Below, one piece after another: positions 10,774 through 22,380 of a DNA stretch of 64,000 nucleotides (the first letter of the stretch is position 1; every line of letters begins with the position of its first letter). The position numbers and the translations under genes are program-made. The notes below the pieces were generated by a model. It did no database searches. It had not been told where the DNA came from and saw only the letters and a program-made list of their open reading frames with translations. The stretch is from Hypericum androsaemum (taxonomy: Eukaryota > Streptophyta > Magnoliopsida > Malpighiales > Hypericaceae), in contig OZ023198.1 of NCBI GenBank assembly GCA_963995505.1, forward strand, positions 6,100,558 to 6,164,557, given 5' to 3'.

Positions 10774-10986
10774 TTTCTCGTTTGGGCACCTATCTACTCT
10801 TGCCTTCCCGATTGTGGATTCGCTCGAGTAGAATTATAAGTTATGGCTGCGGGTTAGCTAATTCCTAATTACATGTATAGGCTTTGAATTTTTGGGTTTC
10901 TTCTCTTTTCTCACCTCTTTCTGTATTTTCTTTTCTTTGATTAATAAAGGTTCTATTATTTATTTAAAAAACACATATATTATGAG
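10113..10986 (+). mobile_element. Retroposed non-LTR element (LINE-like, non-autonomous) in the VIPP1-like exon array
   Basis: The inserted DNA 10129-10970 is flanked by a perfect 16-bp duplication, acacatattattatgag-like motif reading acacatatattatgag, at 10113-10128 and 10971-10986. It ends in a short A tail after TTAATAAAGG. It carries an open frame from its 5' end to 10773, acidic with two related internal segments (...DEDGIQAHVLLEP... and ...EADGIQEHVLLEL...), a Pro run and a Lys-rich C-terminus, then about 195 bp of 3' tail. No endonuclease or reverse transcriptase follows. The same ORF-end-plus-tail junction occurs at 57911-58140, so the layout belongs to the family. It is either a LINE ORF1-type derivative or a processed transcript. 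Removing it restores the intron sequence seen in the other repeat units. Confidence 0.8.
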
Positions 10987-11039
10987 TCAATATCACCTCT
11001 TTACTACCTAAATAGCATAGCTATATGTTTGTGTGTTTG

Positions 11040-11280
11040 CTTACTAAATTTTGGCCTTCTACTTATCAATAGTATTTTTCTCCGGTACCAAATTTTGGCC
11101 TTCTACTTATCAATATAGCTATATATTATGAGTCAATATCACTTCTAAAGTGATATTTTTCTCCGGTACCAACAATATCACTTTAAATAAGTTTTACTGT
11201 AATTATTGACACTTGGATGTGAAGCAGGCGGGAGCAGCAGATGTACTAGCAGGGAGATCCACTTTCCCCCTGCAACTTCG
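11040..11280 (+). repeat. Fourth, degenerate copy of the VIPP1 terminal-exon unit and local duplications
   Basis: From 11228 the unit reappears (GCGGGAGCAGCAGATG...AGGGAGATCC) after the same GGATGTGAAGCAG acceptor. Homology breaks off after GCAACTTC near 11278. Upstream, TTTTGGCCTTCTACTTATCA is present twice (about 11050 and 11092), and TTTTTCTCCGGTACCAA twice. The frame from this copy runs to a stop near 11432 without known similarity. Confidence 0.65.
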
Positions 11281-11624
11281 CCACAAGATGAACGAGTGGT
11301 CTGACTTGGACCAAATCCATCTCCGCGAAGGACTAGAAATGGATCCCAAAGACTTCCATCTAGGTAGGCTCCTTTTGTTTTTTTGTCTACAATCCAATCT
11401 GCAACTCGGTTATGTAGTTTATAGATGTGAGTAAATTTACGAAAAGGTAGTTGCCAGTACATTTGTGGATACAAGGAGCTCACAAATAAATAGGCAAGGT
11501 AGCGATCTGTCTCAATGGTTGTATTTAAGTTGGCATAATTTCTCCGAATCAAATTCAAGGGAATCTGAATTGTTCCGAGTTCGCCGTCGCATTCTTCTTC
11601 TAACCGAAAAGCATCACAATTCAC
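11280..11624 (-). pseudogene. Possible RNase H-like retroelement remnant
   Basis: The minus-strand frame has a phrase resembling the end of plant retroelement RNase H domains (THIYKLHNRVADWIVDK, compare the usual H-x-x-R-x-x-N-x-x-AD-x-L/I-A pattern). It begins where the fourth VIPP1 exon copy loses homology. The upstream part lacks the expected Asp/Glu catalytic residues, so this is a weak call. Confidence 0.3.
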
Positions 11625-11639
11625 TTATACGTCCCACGA

Positions 11640-13507
11640 GTCCTTTTGTAACGTGAAAAAGCTCATTCTGTAACAGATCCGTCCTTAAGCATCGCTCTTC
11701 CCGTGAAGCCAAGCAAGTAGACGTCAAAAACTATGGTCCTCGAAATCATAGAAAACGGTACCCGACGTAGAGATATTTAATGTGAATAAATAAATGGTGT
11801 ACCTTGGTTTTGGTAGGAAAGGCTGGCCACTTTTGTTGCTATTCCAATCAAATGTAATGCTTCTACACGTAAATGTAACTAAGCATGCACCTGTCACATT
11901 GTTTCGTATGTGGCATCGCTTTCGCTGCTTCAATTAATTGAGTACATTATAGTTTTTGTTTTGCGTAGTCGTAACGAGTCGATCAATTGAACGGAGATTG
12001 ATTTTTTTATAGTTAAATTTATTAATAATTAATATATATAATTTATATAGTGTGGAATTCTTTCTTACGAGATGGTAACCGCTGTATTAGTGATTGCTCT
12101 CCTCAAATAGGCAAGATATATTCTTCTTCACTGTTTTTCTTTCTGAAATAATAATATATCCCGTCCATTTATAAAAATATAAACCGTGTAAATTCAATCC
12201 GACTTTTTTTAGTTAGCATTTTGCACTTTATTATATTTATATAAGTAATACAACTTCTAATAAATTACAGATTGGTTTTTCTAGAAAACAAAATAACTTG
12301 GATCATCTTCTTGGAATAATAATAACGACTTGGTCTATTTCTTCTTCGTTTATAGTAAAGTTAACATAATTTTTTCAAGGCGCAATTACCCACGCAAATT
12401 GGGTGTTTCTTTTTCAAGAATTAGTGAATTAAATGCACCCATGAGACGTTTAGATTTGGTGTTATTTCTAAGTGGTGATCCTCTCCTTCCCTTGCTATAA
12501 ATTGGACATGCGAGTCTAAATAAGGATAAATATTTTTTTTTCTTGCACATCCGGGCTTTTAGACTGTAGATTGCGGTTGATTTCCGCACGTGGAATTGAT
12601 CCTGCCAGTGACACAACTTCGGATATTCGTTACTAGAGATTCAAATCTGTGAAATTTAGCTGCAACAAGTAAGTTTATGTTTATGTAGTTTATGAATTTG
12701 TTCATACAATATGCAGCACACACAAAATGCAGGCCATACGTATGTATATTGCTCTAATCTAATAGTTTGGGTAAGTAATTGGCGAGTACGTACAGAATGA
12801 TAAAATACATGCTAGTAAACAATTGATCATAGATTAATAAAAAATATATAGTGTGAACTTGCAGACAAAAAATTGATGCACAAACTATAAATTAAAGAGG
12901 AATCACGTGCATATAGAACTATCTGAAAAAATATCTGCGAGGAGGAGAAATATTAGATAGACAGAAAACACCGTTGCCTTTATTATTCCTGACAAGCATT
13001 TTTGAAGTCTGCGTATTTGATTCTCCTACTTTTACTACTAATCTTACTCCCCACTCCATTACGTAACAATGGTACAGTCAGAGTGACCCTCATCAGTACA
13101 AGTATATTTTATATTCACAATATTCAAACTCGAGACCTTTCTTAAATTTCTTCAGTTAGATCATACTCAGTTGATCTCAATCCTAATCGTTTTGAACTAA
13201 AAGATTCACATTTTTTTAACTATTTATATTCGAATAATCACTAAATTAATTAATCAAAATTAGAGTGTACTTATCATAGTAATTAGGCATCGTTGTATAA
13301 CAACCCACCCACTCTAACCATAAAAGCATGATGTGTTCCTATGTTTCTGGGGTTTATACGCCGCTGTCAAAGTGGGAATTTCCCGCATTTGTGATACCTA
13401 TCAATAGACGCACACGCAACACACACATATAAATGCACATATAGTTGGTATCCCAATTATATATAAAGATACACACATTGTTACATATCCAGCTCGTCCA
13501 AGAAGGG
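11640..13507. other. Intergenic AT-rich stretch
   Basis: No supported gene on either strand. Sequence is largely AT-rich; the final 150 bases include ACACAC-rich sequence that is probably promoter or 5' UTR of the FAD3 gene. Confidence 0.45.
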
Positions 13508-15189
13508 ATGGGAGAAGTAGGAAATGGTGGATATCCACAAGGGATCAAGAATGGTGTTCTTGATAATGGACATGAAGGGTGGCTTGGGTTCGACCCGAGT
13601 GCACCCCCTCCGTTCAAGATAGCCGACATCCGAACTGCCATTCCTAAGCACTGCTGGGTCAAGAGCACCAGCCGGTCCCTCAGCTACATGCTGAGGGACG
13701 TGCTGGTGGTCTCGGCCCTGGTAGCAGCCGCAATGCTGGTGGACTGGTGGGCGTTTTGGCTCTTCGTCTACTGGCCTGCTCAGGGGACTATGTTCTGGGC
13801 CATCTTTGTTCTTGGTCATGATTGGTAACAACTCCCCCCCTGCTTCTCTTTTGTTTTCACCGCTTCGATTCGCTCTCTTGCTGAATCTGTGCATGGCTTT
13901 CTGGTAGCAGCGGCCACGGAAGCTTTTCGGACAGCCAAATGCTCAATACTGTAATGGGGCATCTCCTGCATTCTTTCATTCTTGTACCTTATAATGGATG
14001 GTAGGTTCATTCTCCTCACATCTTTTCTTCTCTGCCTCTTGGGTTCTAACAATGCAACTTGTGGTTTAACTTTGACAGGAGAATCAGCCACAAGACCCAC
14101 CACCAGAATCATGGCAATGTCGAGAAAGACGAGTCCTGGGTCCCGGTACGCTTCGTATAATGTTCTTCTTAATGATTGAACTTGCTTAATGTAGTACAAC
14201 CAGCTGCATTAATGTCTTCTGCAGTTACCAGAGAAACTGTACAAGGAATTGCCATCAAGCAAAAGGATTATGAGGTTCACCTTGCCACTCCCTTTGTTGG
14301 CCTATCCATTCTACTTGGTGATAACCCAATCCCTTAACTCCCTCCCTCTATCCGAACTTCACGTATCGATGTTTATTGGCACATCACAGTGTTTGTTCTG
14401 TTTCAGTGGTACCGGAGTCCAGGTAAACAAGGCTCCCACTTCAACCCCTACTCGGATTTGTTCGCACCCGGTGATAGGATGGCCGTCTTAGCTTCCACCA
14501 TCTGCTGGGTGATAATGGCCATTCTGCTCCTCTTTCTATCCTTCACTTTTGGTCCTATCCTAGTGCTCAAGTTATATGGTGTCCCCTACTTGGTAATGGC
14601 CTCTATCTGACATTCTGCAATTTGGTTCGTCTCCTGTCAAGTCAAGTCGATTAATCGTTAAGCTTTCTTTAATGGCTTGGCTAGATCTTTGTCATGTGGC
14701 TGGACTTGGTCACATACTTGCATCACCATGGCCATGAGCAGAAGCTTCCCTGGTACCGTGGACAGGAATGGAGTTACTTGCGGGGAGGACTAACAACAGT
14801 GGACAGAGACTACGGCTTGTTCAACAAAGTCCACCACGACATTGGCACCCATGTCATCCACCATCTCTTCCCCCAGATCCCACACTACCACCTCGAAGAA
14901 GCGGTAACGTCGCCTTCCCTTAAATCATGGAAAGCACTTGCTGCATGTTTGGGTTCATGCTTTTCACCCTCCTCTTGTTTGCATATCTCATTTGCAGACG
15001 GAAGCTGCCAAGCCAGTGCTGGGGAAGTACTACAGGGAGCCTAAGAAATCCGGGCCATTCCCTGTCCACTTATTTCGCAGCCTAATTACCAGTATCAAGG
15101 AAGACCACTACGTCAGCGATAATGGAGACATTGTCTATTATCAGACCGACCCTCGATTTCGTCAAATGTCTAAGACCAAGTTGAACTGA
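13508..15189 (+). CDS. FAD3: ER omega-3 fatty acid desaturase
   Basis: Seven exons: 13508-13824, 13911-14000, 14079-14145, 14225-14317, 14407-14592, 14685-14903, 14998-15189, giving 387 residues. The enzyme converts linoleate to alpha-linolenate on ER phosphatidylcholine. The three di-iron histidine boxes are present: HDCGH (made across the exon 1/2 junction), HKTHH and HVIHH. Four hydrophobic stretches are visible. There is no transit-peptide extension, so this is the ER isoform and not FAD7/8. The C-terminus ends KTKLN without a dilysine motif. Internal exon lengths 90, 67, 93 and 186 match the layout I recall for plant omega-3 desaturases. The 219-base exon equals the usual 81 plus 138 joined at GGACAG|GAATGG, implying loss of one intron. 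Confidence 0.96.
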
Positions 15190-16205
15190 TCTTGGAGTGT
15201 TTCGCAGACGCGAGCAGGGGACTCGCACAGCTTAGTAACTGTGGAAGACTGAGACTAATGTAGGCGGAGGATCCTCCCGGGTCCATTTTTTTCTTTCCCC
15301 CTTTGAATCTAGCACAAATCAGGAGATAATACTGTATGTATGCACTTCAACTACCTATCTTAATCCTATGGAGTGTTTTTTCAAGTGCCAATCCAGTGGA
15401 CATTTACAAGTTCTTCATCTAGTGCTTTAGATTTTGTCTAGGAACCTAGAACAGGTCAATGACAAGAAGCAATTAGCTGCAGTTTAACATTTAATCACGA
15501 AATAAGCAAATTCTGCAGCACCATAGATTAATACGGAACAGGATAATCCATGAACTACCTACATTGTCAGCCTACCAACGACGTTTCCCTGTAGTTGGTA
15601 ATCGGTTTCTTCCTAGCAGAAGCTGATCATCATCCATCAATCCGATAACTCAACTCATCCTGTAAACTATGGTACAACCATTGATTCCGGCAAGTCATAA
15701 GCGAAACAAGAATCAAATGAGAACAAATAAACAGAAGACCAGACCAACGAACCCGTCTGTCTAATCTATCTTGAAAGCTCAGAATTACTTACTACGCATA
15801 TTTCCGAGGAAACCAAAGGAGTGAGTGAATCCCTGGATTTGCCCAGAAGCAACGAACATGAATCGAACAGAGAATTCGACAAGCGCAAGCACATGATTAA
15901 GGAGCTCGAAGCAGATGCCATTGATCTTACTTACACATATACACGACAGCATATTCCGCGGAAATCAGAGAAAACCAAACACAGAAGCTAACGAGTGAGA
16001 ACCTGGAAGCAGCGAACCGAACAGAGAATCCGACGAGCGCGCAAGCACATGAAACAAGTAAGGAAGAGACATAGCAGATAGAGATAGTAACACAGAATAC
16101 ACAGTCAGATTAAACCTAATAGCTCAGTATTACTTGGATGTCTGTCATTAATCAATCCTGCATTATTTAGAACCTAAACCCTAAACGGAAGCCGCCATTA
16201 GTCAG
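15190..16205. other. Intergenic between convergent FAD3 and Tic20-like genes
   Basis: Contains the 3' UTRs of both genes and a diverged tandem duplication around 15770-16030: GAAACCAAAGGAGTGAGTGA resembles later CCAAACACAGAAGCTAACGA, and AACAGAGAATTCGACAAGCG resembles AACAGAGAATCCGACGAGCG. No coding sequence is supported. Confidence 0.45.
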
Positions 16206-16793
16206 TCAGAGTTGGCGGGAAGTAACGTCGCTAAGCAACGGCAGGTAAGGCGTTCTACCAATCACACAGTTGACGATGGCGTAGAGGCAGCAGAAGGAGT
16301 TGAGGACGAACACGCCGCTGTGTGCCCATACCGAGAACCTAGGGCTGAGGAGGGCGCGGGCGAGGAGCGCGGACGACACGAAGATCGCGTCAAGGAGTAT
16401 AGCCTGCGATGCGTTGAAGCGGGCGAAGCGGCTGAAGAAGGCCGTGTTCCGCTCCACCGCCACGTACAGCCCTATGAAGCCGATGAAGATGGCGTAGCGG
16501 GGGGTGGACTGGTAGACGGATATTAGGGGGAGGAGGGGGTCCCGAACGAGGGCAGTCGCGGCCGGGTAGAGGGCGAACAGGTGCCGGCCGAACCGGACGC
16601 TGTTGACGAAGGGAAGGGCGTAGGCTGCCACGGATATAGCACGTTCGAGTACCGGGGGGCCGCCGCTGGCAGCCACCTGAAAGGTCCTTCGCCGGAGAGT
16701 GGGTGTGGCGGTGGCGAGGAAAGGGGAACTGGTTCTAGGTTTTGCGTGGAGGCGCGGTCCCATTCCCAACATGCTCGCGCTCACTCCCACCAT
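16206..16793 (-). CDS. Tic20-family plastid inner-envelope protein, single exon
   Basis: An intronless frame of 195 residues. Tic20 proteins are four-helix subunits of the chloroplast inner-envelope import channel. About the first 45 residues are Ser/Thr/Arg-rich and acid-free, as in a transit peptide. Then come ERAISVAAYALPFVNSVRFG, which matches the conserved Tic20 start of helix 1, ...LYVAVERN..., and FARFNASQAILLDAIFV, which matches the FxRFNxxQAIxLD signature. Four hydrophobic segments are seen. It is closer to the small Tic20-II/V type than to Tic20-I/IV, which is a judgement from length. The ATG lies just downstream of a CT-rich leader. Confidence 0.85.
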   Translation of the reverse strand: MVGVSASMLGMGPRLHAKPRTSSPFLATATPTLRRRTFQVAASGGPPVLERAISVAAYALPFVNSVRFGRHLFALYPAATALVRDPLLPLISVYQSTPRYAIFIGFIGLYVAVERNTAFFSRFARFNASQAILLDAIFVSSALLARALLSPRFSVWAHSGVFVLNSFCCLYAIVNCVIGRTPYLPLLSDVTSRQL

Positions 16794-18025
16794 CTTCTCT
16801 CTCTCTCTCTGCCGCTATGAAATTTCAAATTTTAGCACTGTAGTTTTAACCTAGTTTTACGAGGGATAAATTTGGCGTCTCTTTTGTTTTTCTACTTTCT
16901 TATATCTCTGCAAAATACAAAACAATTTTCTAAAAAAACAAATAGGCATGTTCTATTAAATTCAGAGATATAATTAGGTTAAAAAACTGTTTGGTTACGT
17001 AGAAAACGTCTTTAATTCAATTCCAGAAAGATCTATTATCTTGAGGCTCGAAAAATGGTATTCTAGCTTAAATAATAATAATTTGAAACTCGAACACTTT
17101 GATTAATATCACCGGAGTACAAGTCAGAATGGAGCAGTAATAAATATTTATTTAGAAAATTGTCATTTTTTAAAAATCTGATCTGGCTAAATTATGAATT
17201 ATTCTGTACAGTGATATCAGGATATCATGTGGTAAAAAAAATAAACACATTATTCTAAGTTAACCAAAATACTCAAATTTCAAACTTTTATTAAGATGAA
17301 AAATCTCCATCACTATTCACCACTAAATGCTTTGTTGGTTACCAATGCAAGTGTGACTGGATAAAAACGGGTCTGCCTTTAAGTTTAAGTTGAGAGAGAT
17401 CAATCTTAATACCGTCAAGATCCCAAAAATTTAAGCCAACCTACCTAAATTTTTTTAAAAAAAAATGCTTTGTTGGTTGTCGGTGGCCAGTTGGACACAT
17501 ACACCATACCGACTGGAGAGAGTGGGTTGCCTTATTAGACAAAGCTGGAAGAGTACTTTTTCTATAGGGAAAGCTGAAAAGAGTGGGCTGCCCAGTGGCA
17601 ATCCTTGTGAAATTGCAGGGATACGGTGTCGTACGCTTAAAACAGAATATCAAGGCATACACATACCAATCCCACACTCTTAACATTACTAGTACAGATT
17701 CACAAAACCAAAAGGCAGATAAGATAACCCCATTACTCTTCACTACCAACACACTCCCCAATTTGTCACACTTCTCTTCTACTACTTCAACCGAGGACCT
17801 ACGCAACAAGCACAGGCTTCTCCAGCCTCTACTGCCCCCGCCCGCCCCCTAGTACCGGTCGTGGCGCCTGACAACAATAAGTCACAAATCAGCACAGATC
17901 CCAACGAACATCTGAGGTGGCTGTCAACATATTTGCAATAACTAATGAACATATTTGCAATAACTAATGAACGCTTGCGCATGGCATATCACTTCTTCCA
18001 ACACTTGAAGCAAATAAATATATAA
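16794..18025. other. Intergenic between Tic20-like promoter and LUC7-like 3' end
   Basis: AT-rich, with no supported coding region. The segment 17780-18025 probably includes the 3' UTR of the LUC7-like gene. A 23-bp direct duplication, ACATATTTGCAATAACTAAT (plus GAA), occurs at about 17927 and 17950. Confidence 0.4.
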
Positions 18026-21000
18026 CTACCTGTTACGATCATAGTCCCTAGAGCGTTCTCTAGAGCGAGACCTGCGACGGCTTCTTGAATCATAGCCGCC
18101 GCGGGACCGATCCATCTCCCTGTCACGTTCCCGATCATATCCATGGTCACGGTCATGATACCGGTCACGATCCCTGCTGCTCCTCCTGTCATAATCCCGC
18201 CCTCGATCCCGGTCCCTGCTCGGTTCTCTCTCAGGGTCCTTACTTCGCTCCCTTGATCTATCAAGTAAGATTGTTTATTAAACTTCAAGGATAAAAACAC
18301 CCAGCAGCTTTGAACGTAGCAACAGTTGAAGAAACCTTCACTTTAAATTATTAAGTTGAAGAGTAATACCTCCGATCATCAGACCGTTCCACCTTGCGAG
18401 GCTTAATTCTTTCTTCCTGCGAATTATGTTAGACAAAGCTTCTAAAAACCAGCTCCGGACAATAAAAGTCACTATGTCATAAGATGTAAAAAAAAAAAGA
18501 ACAATAAATACATAAGGAGGTTGGAGGTTCTCCAGAAAGTGTGCACCATTCTAATCCAACTTAATATGGCACAGTTTCCCAAGAAACAAAGTAAACTTTG
18601 CAAGAAATGTTGCTACCAAGATGTCAAAATGGAATGGCTGACAAAATTTAATAAATGTTAGAGACCACCAGGCAAAAAAAAAACTGCAATGTCTTTCGCG
18701 AAGGCACTCTTGCAGCACAGCCCAGGATCTACAGATTTAAATCTATACAAACATGAAATTACTCTTTTCCGAGGTAAGGATAACTCACAGATTGCTTACT
18801 AACTGAGAACCTCTACAGAAGAATTGGGAACATTATACCCGCACCTGAACCAACATATCCAGAACATCAACTGAAGGATGTCTCAAAAGACACAGCAGGT
18901 AAAACAAGACACTTATCCAACCGTGATCAACTCTTCCCATTCAGTTCATGAATGTTTAATGAGGTTGAGATATTTCTAAATATTTAGCTGAGTAAGCATG
19001 CATCATCATCAACTGAGGCTAACATAATAAAAGATTGAAGATAAGCTAACTAAGCCATTAGTTGTCTTGTGTCCACACCTGAAGATCTGCTAGTTTCTCA
19101 CGGATTTGCATATAGCCCAGGTGAAGCTTTCCTCCAAAATGGTCAGCTAACCGTCGATCACTGAGAATGGAACAAAACAAAAAAAAGAAATTAATCACAA
19201 AAATGGAATGCATGATTAACAGCATGTAAAACAGAAAAAGACGCACATTCTTTAGCTTCAAAAGTAATCCTCGTAAAACTGGGCCCAAAAGCCTGCTGGT
19301 GACAAGGAGGTATAATAGGTAGGTCAAAAGCTGAATGTCTTGAAGACCAAATAATGCTGTATGACTTCCTCAGCTTAAAAAGATTGTCCTCGATTGTAAA
19401 GACAAGAGAGCTAAAAATTTTACCTGTCATATACACTCAAAAATGCTCCACAAATGTCGCAAACACGTAGCTTCTGATCAGTCTGTAAGAAATTAAATGG
19501 AAATGTTTTAAAAACCGGATTCACCAAAAGAGGGAGCCAGGGCACAAAGAATAACATATCAGCCAGAAGAAAAAAAATGAATCAGAAACAATATGCCACC
19601 CACAAACAATATATGGACATCAGCATATCTTAGTGACTGGCAGAAAAGAATGGATTCTACAATCCGGGTTTTTCCATTAGCTGTTCAGGTATTTAAGCAT
19701 GCGGCATATCTGCTTCAGCACAAAAGGCCACTAAATGATGAAACAATGTCATGAAGGGAAACAGACTCACAATTCGCACATCAGCAGCAGTGTATTTGGA
19801 GGAGTCAAGAACAGGTTCCTGTCTGGCAGGTAGCTGAAGGGAGGCACAAGTTAAAAGGAAACCCATGCAACTGAAAGCAAGAGACCCCAAAAGGGTTCTC
19901 AAAGAAAAAGGTAGGTGAAATAGATAACAGTTCAAATCAAACAAATGAAAACCTTTTTGAGCGCTTCAGCCTCTTCCATTAATTTTTGCGCCTCGTCAAT
20001 CATTCCTTGCTCACCTGAAGGATGCAAAAGTATATCAAAACCATGAAAAGTGAACCCCTTTAAACAGAATACAAGTATTAGCCAGCCAGATGCAGGAGGA
20101 AAATAAACATAGAGCTCACAGAGTATCAATAGTTTCCCAAGCTAAACTATATCATATAAACTCACTGACTTCCAATAGCATTGCACCCCATAAGCATTTC
20201 TCCCAGCCACGCCAGGACAGTCTTAAATATTACTTTTTGAGATATCATACCAAGATCCTCCGCTTTTTTCAGCTTCTCATTAATCATCTCCTGAGTACGG
20301 GTATCGGGAGCAGGTGGCGGTAAGGATACCACTGGTTGTGGGTTCTGAGGTGGCTGCGGCAAAGAGGCCCGATCTTTATTAAAGGCCTCCAGCAGAAGAG
20401 CAGACTGTCACGAATTTCACCATGATGAAAGTCAATATTATAGAATCCAAAAGAGAAAAATCATAACATCAGGAAAACAAAAGTATGGCTTCATAATTTC
20501 CTTATACATCAAGCATAGATCTCAAAAGGAAGCATGATATACCTGTTTTTCTGCCCTTTCAGTTCTAAGCTTCTCCACCTCCTCCAAAATGTGAATTCTA
20601 GAATCTGTTTTGCCTTCAAGATCTACAAATATGGTTTTTTCACACTTCATCAAGTGACAACATCTCGGCAATACATATTAAGGTTGCATTACCTAACTTG
20701 AGAATTCATTACCTAACTTATCAGCTTCTTTGAGCTTCTCCTTGATCTGCTTCGACAGCTCGTTTATCTCCGGGGTCTACATTCAACAGGCAAAATTTAG
20801 CTCCCCGGAGGAGAGACGCCACCACAATAAACACTAGGGGAAACCACATGGCAGATCATTACCAGAGTAACCTCGGATACAGATATCGCAATAGCGGCCT
20901 TGGCGTCATCCTCGTCGAGACGCTTAAGGGCCCTGCCAATCTTCTTATCACACTCAACAATGAGCCGGTCGATAACGTCCTCCAGCTCGCGGTCGTAGTT

Positions 21001-21163
21001 GTCGGTGCCTTTCGCCCTGGAATCCTGGTACTCCTTCCGGAGCTGCAACGAGTGGACCTTGGAGCAAGGCCCCATGTCCATTTTCTGCATAAAAGATCGG
21101 ACGCTGGTTAGGGTTTAGCCTGAACCGTACATAGTAATTACTACAAAGACACCAATCGGGGCG

Positions 21164-21199
<36 letters not shown>

Positions 21200-21362
21200 G
21201 AGAGAGAGAGAGAACCGTCAATTGGAAGAGCTCGTGGGGGCAGAGGCCGACGAGGTACATACGGCAGACATCCTTGTCGTAGTACTTGCGGTTGACCTCC
21301 GTTACGTCGCCGTTTCGATTCGCCCCCATCAGCACGTCGAGCTGCTTCCTCATCGCGTCCAT
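18026..21362 (-). CDS. LUC7-like U1 snRNP-associated splicing factor with RS tail
   Basis: Eleven exons in transcript order: 21362-21216, 21084-20872, 20776-20713, 20622-20543, 20404-20251, 20014-19953, 19833-19771, 19482-19424, 19160-19079, 18416-18370, 18257-18026, giving 400 residues. LUC7 proteins stabilise U1 snRNP at 5' splice sites. Start MDAMRKQLDVLMGANRNGD is family-typical. The first zinc finger spans exons 1-2 (DVCRMYLVGLCPHELF then GPCSKVH). The second is CDICGAFLSVYDSDRRLADH with its second His soon after. A coiled-coil and Pro-rich linker separate them. The last exon is an Arg/Asp/Ser-rich tail. The final AACAGGTAG reads as Arg-stop and is also a potential splice donor, so a longer tail cannot be excluded. 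Confidence 0.93.
21164..21213. repeat. (GA)n microsatellite next to the first splice donor of the LUC7-like gene
   Basis: About 50 bases of GA dinucleotide with one GGG interruption, beginning directly after the intron 1 donor, so in the transcript the intron starts GT followed by a CU repeat. Confidence 0.95.
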
Positions 21363-21539
21363 CTTCCTCGCTGTTTCTCTCTTTCGCTGTGGTTGATCGG
21401 ATTGTTCTATTTTGGTCTTTAGATTAGGGTTTGTTTATTCTCTTTCCTCATCTGGTCCGAGGCCCACTCTTAATCTTGCTGGGTCTCGCATGAGAGGATC
21501 TGGGCTCAGGCCCCATACAACAAACCCTCATTCAAGAAT

Positions 21540-22380
21540 ACTAACTTTGGATATGTTTGAAACCAATAGTTTAGGAGTAGATAGAAGATTAGAGTAGATT
21601 ACAATCTACTAGTAGATTCTGAGTAGTTTTGGTTAGTTATTTATTTATTTATTTTGTAAAATATGAATTAATTTTTACTAAATGATCCTATTCGCCGATG
21701 CTAGGATCTTTCTTATTTATTTGGCTACTTAAAATTCTATTTAACTATTCTTTTAACTACTATTTTAAATTAAAATTTTTATACAAGATTAAGTTGAGAT
21801 TTTTTCATTCTTAAAATTATTCTTCCCCTTCACTATATAAATACTAATGGACTATAAACATAAGAGATTAGGTACTAAAAAATTAAAAGATCATGTTAGA
21901 AGCATGCATTAAGAGATCAAATTGGTTTTAGTTTGATGTAATCATAGAATTAGAATAAAAATTCAATGTTCTTTTAAAATTTTGTAATAAATGTTTATTT
22001 GTCTACTTTAATGAATGATATGGTCTTATTATTTTTATTCTTGTTTCATGAATCTTTACCAAGTAGTTGTTTAATATTTTTTTTCATGATGATTATCATA
22101 TTTATTTATATATAAAATTATAATTGAATATAATTAAGTTATCTTAATTTATTAGTGTTTTAGGTTAATTAATTAAATAATATAGAATATTTTATTTAAG
22201 CTTAACCAAACATGTATAATGTACTAATTCAATCTGCTCTGAATCTGCTATTTAGTTTTACCAAACAGTTTATCCAATCTGATATCTACTATCTGTTAAA
22301 ATGAATCTACTATCTGCTATCTGCTTTCTGCTATCTGCTTTCTACTATATGCTTCGAATCTGTTTTGCCAAACAGAGCCT
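21540..22380. mobile_element. Possible MITE-like element, ends uncertain
   Basis: The right end reverse complement starts GGCTCTGTTTGGCAAAACAG, a type of terminus frequent in plant hAT/Harbinger MITEs. The left end GGATATGTTTGAAACCAATA is only loosely similar. TCTGCTATCTGCTTTC-type short repeats lie near 22310-22355. No convincing target duplication is seen. Confidence 0.35.

Noticed and set aside
16212..16526. Plus-strand frame opposite the Tic20-like gene
   Set aside because: Charged, low-complexity antisense shadow of a GC-rich exon.
17441..17852. Overlapping frames on both strands downstream of the LUC7-like gene
   Set aside because: No splice continuity with the LUC7-like gene and no recognisable domain.
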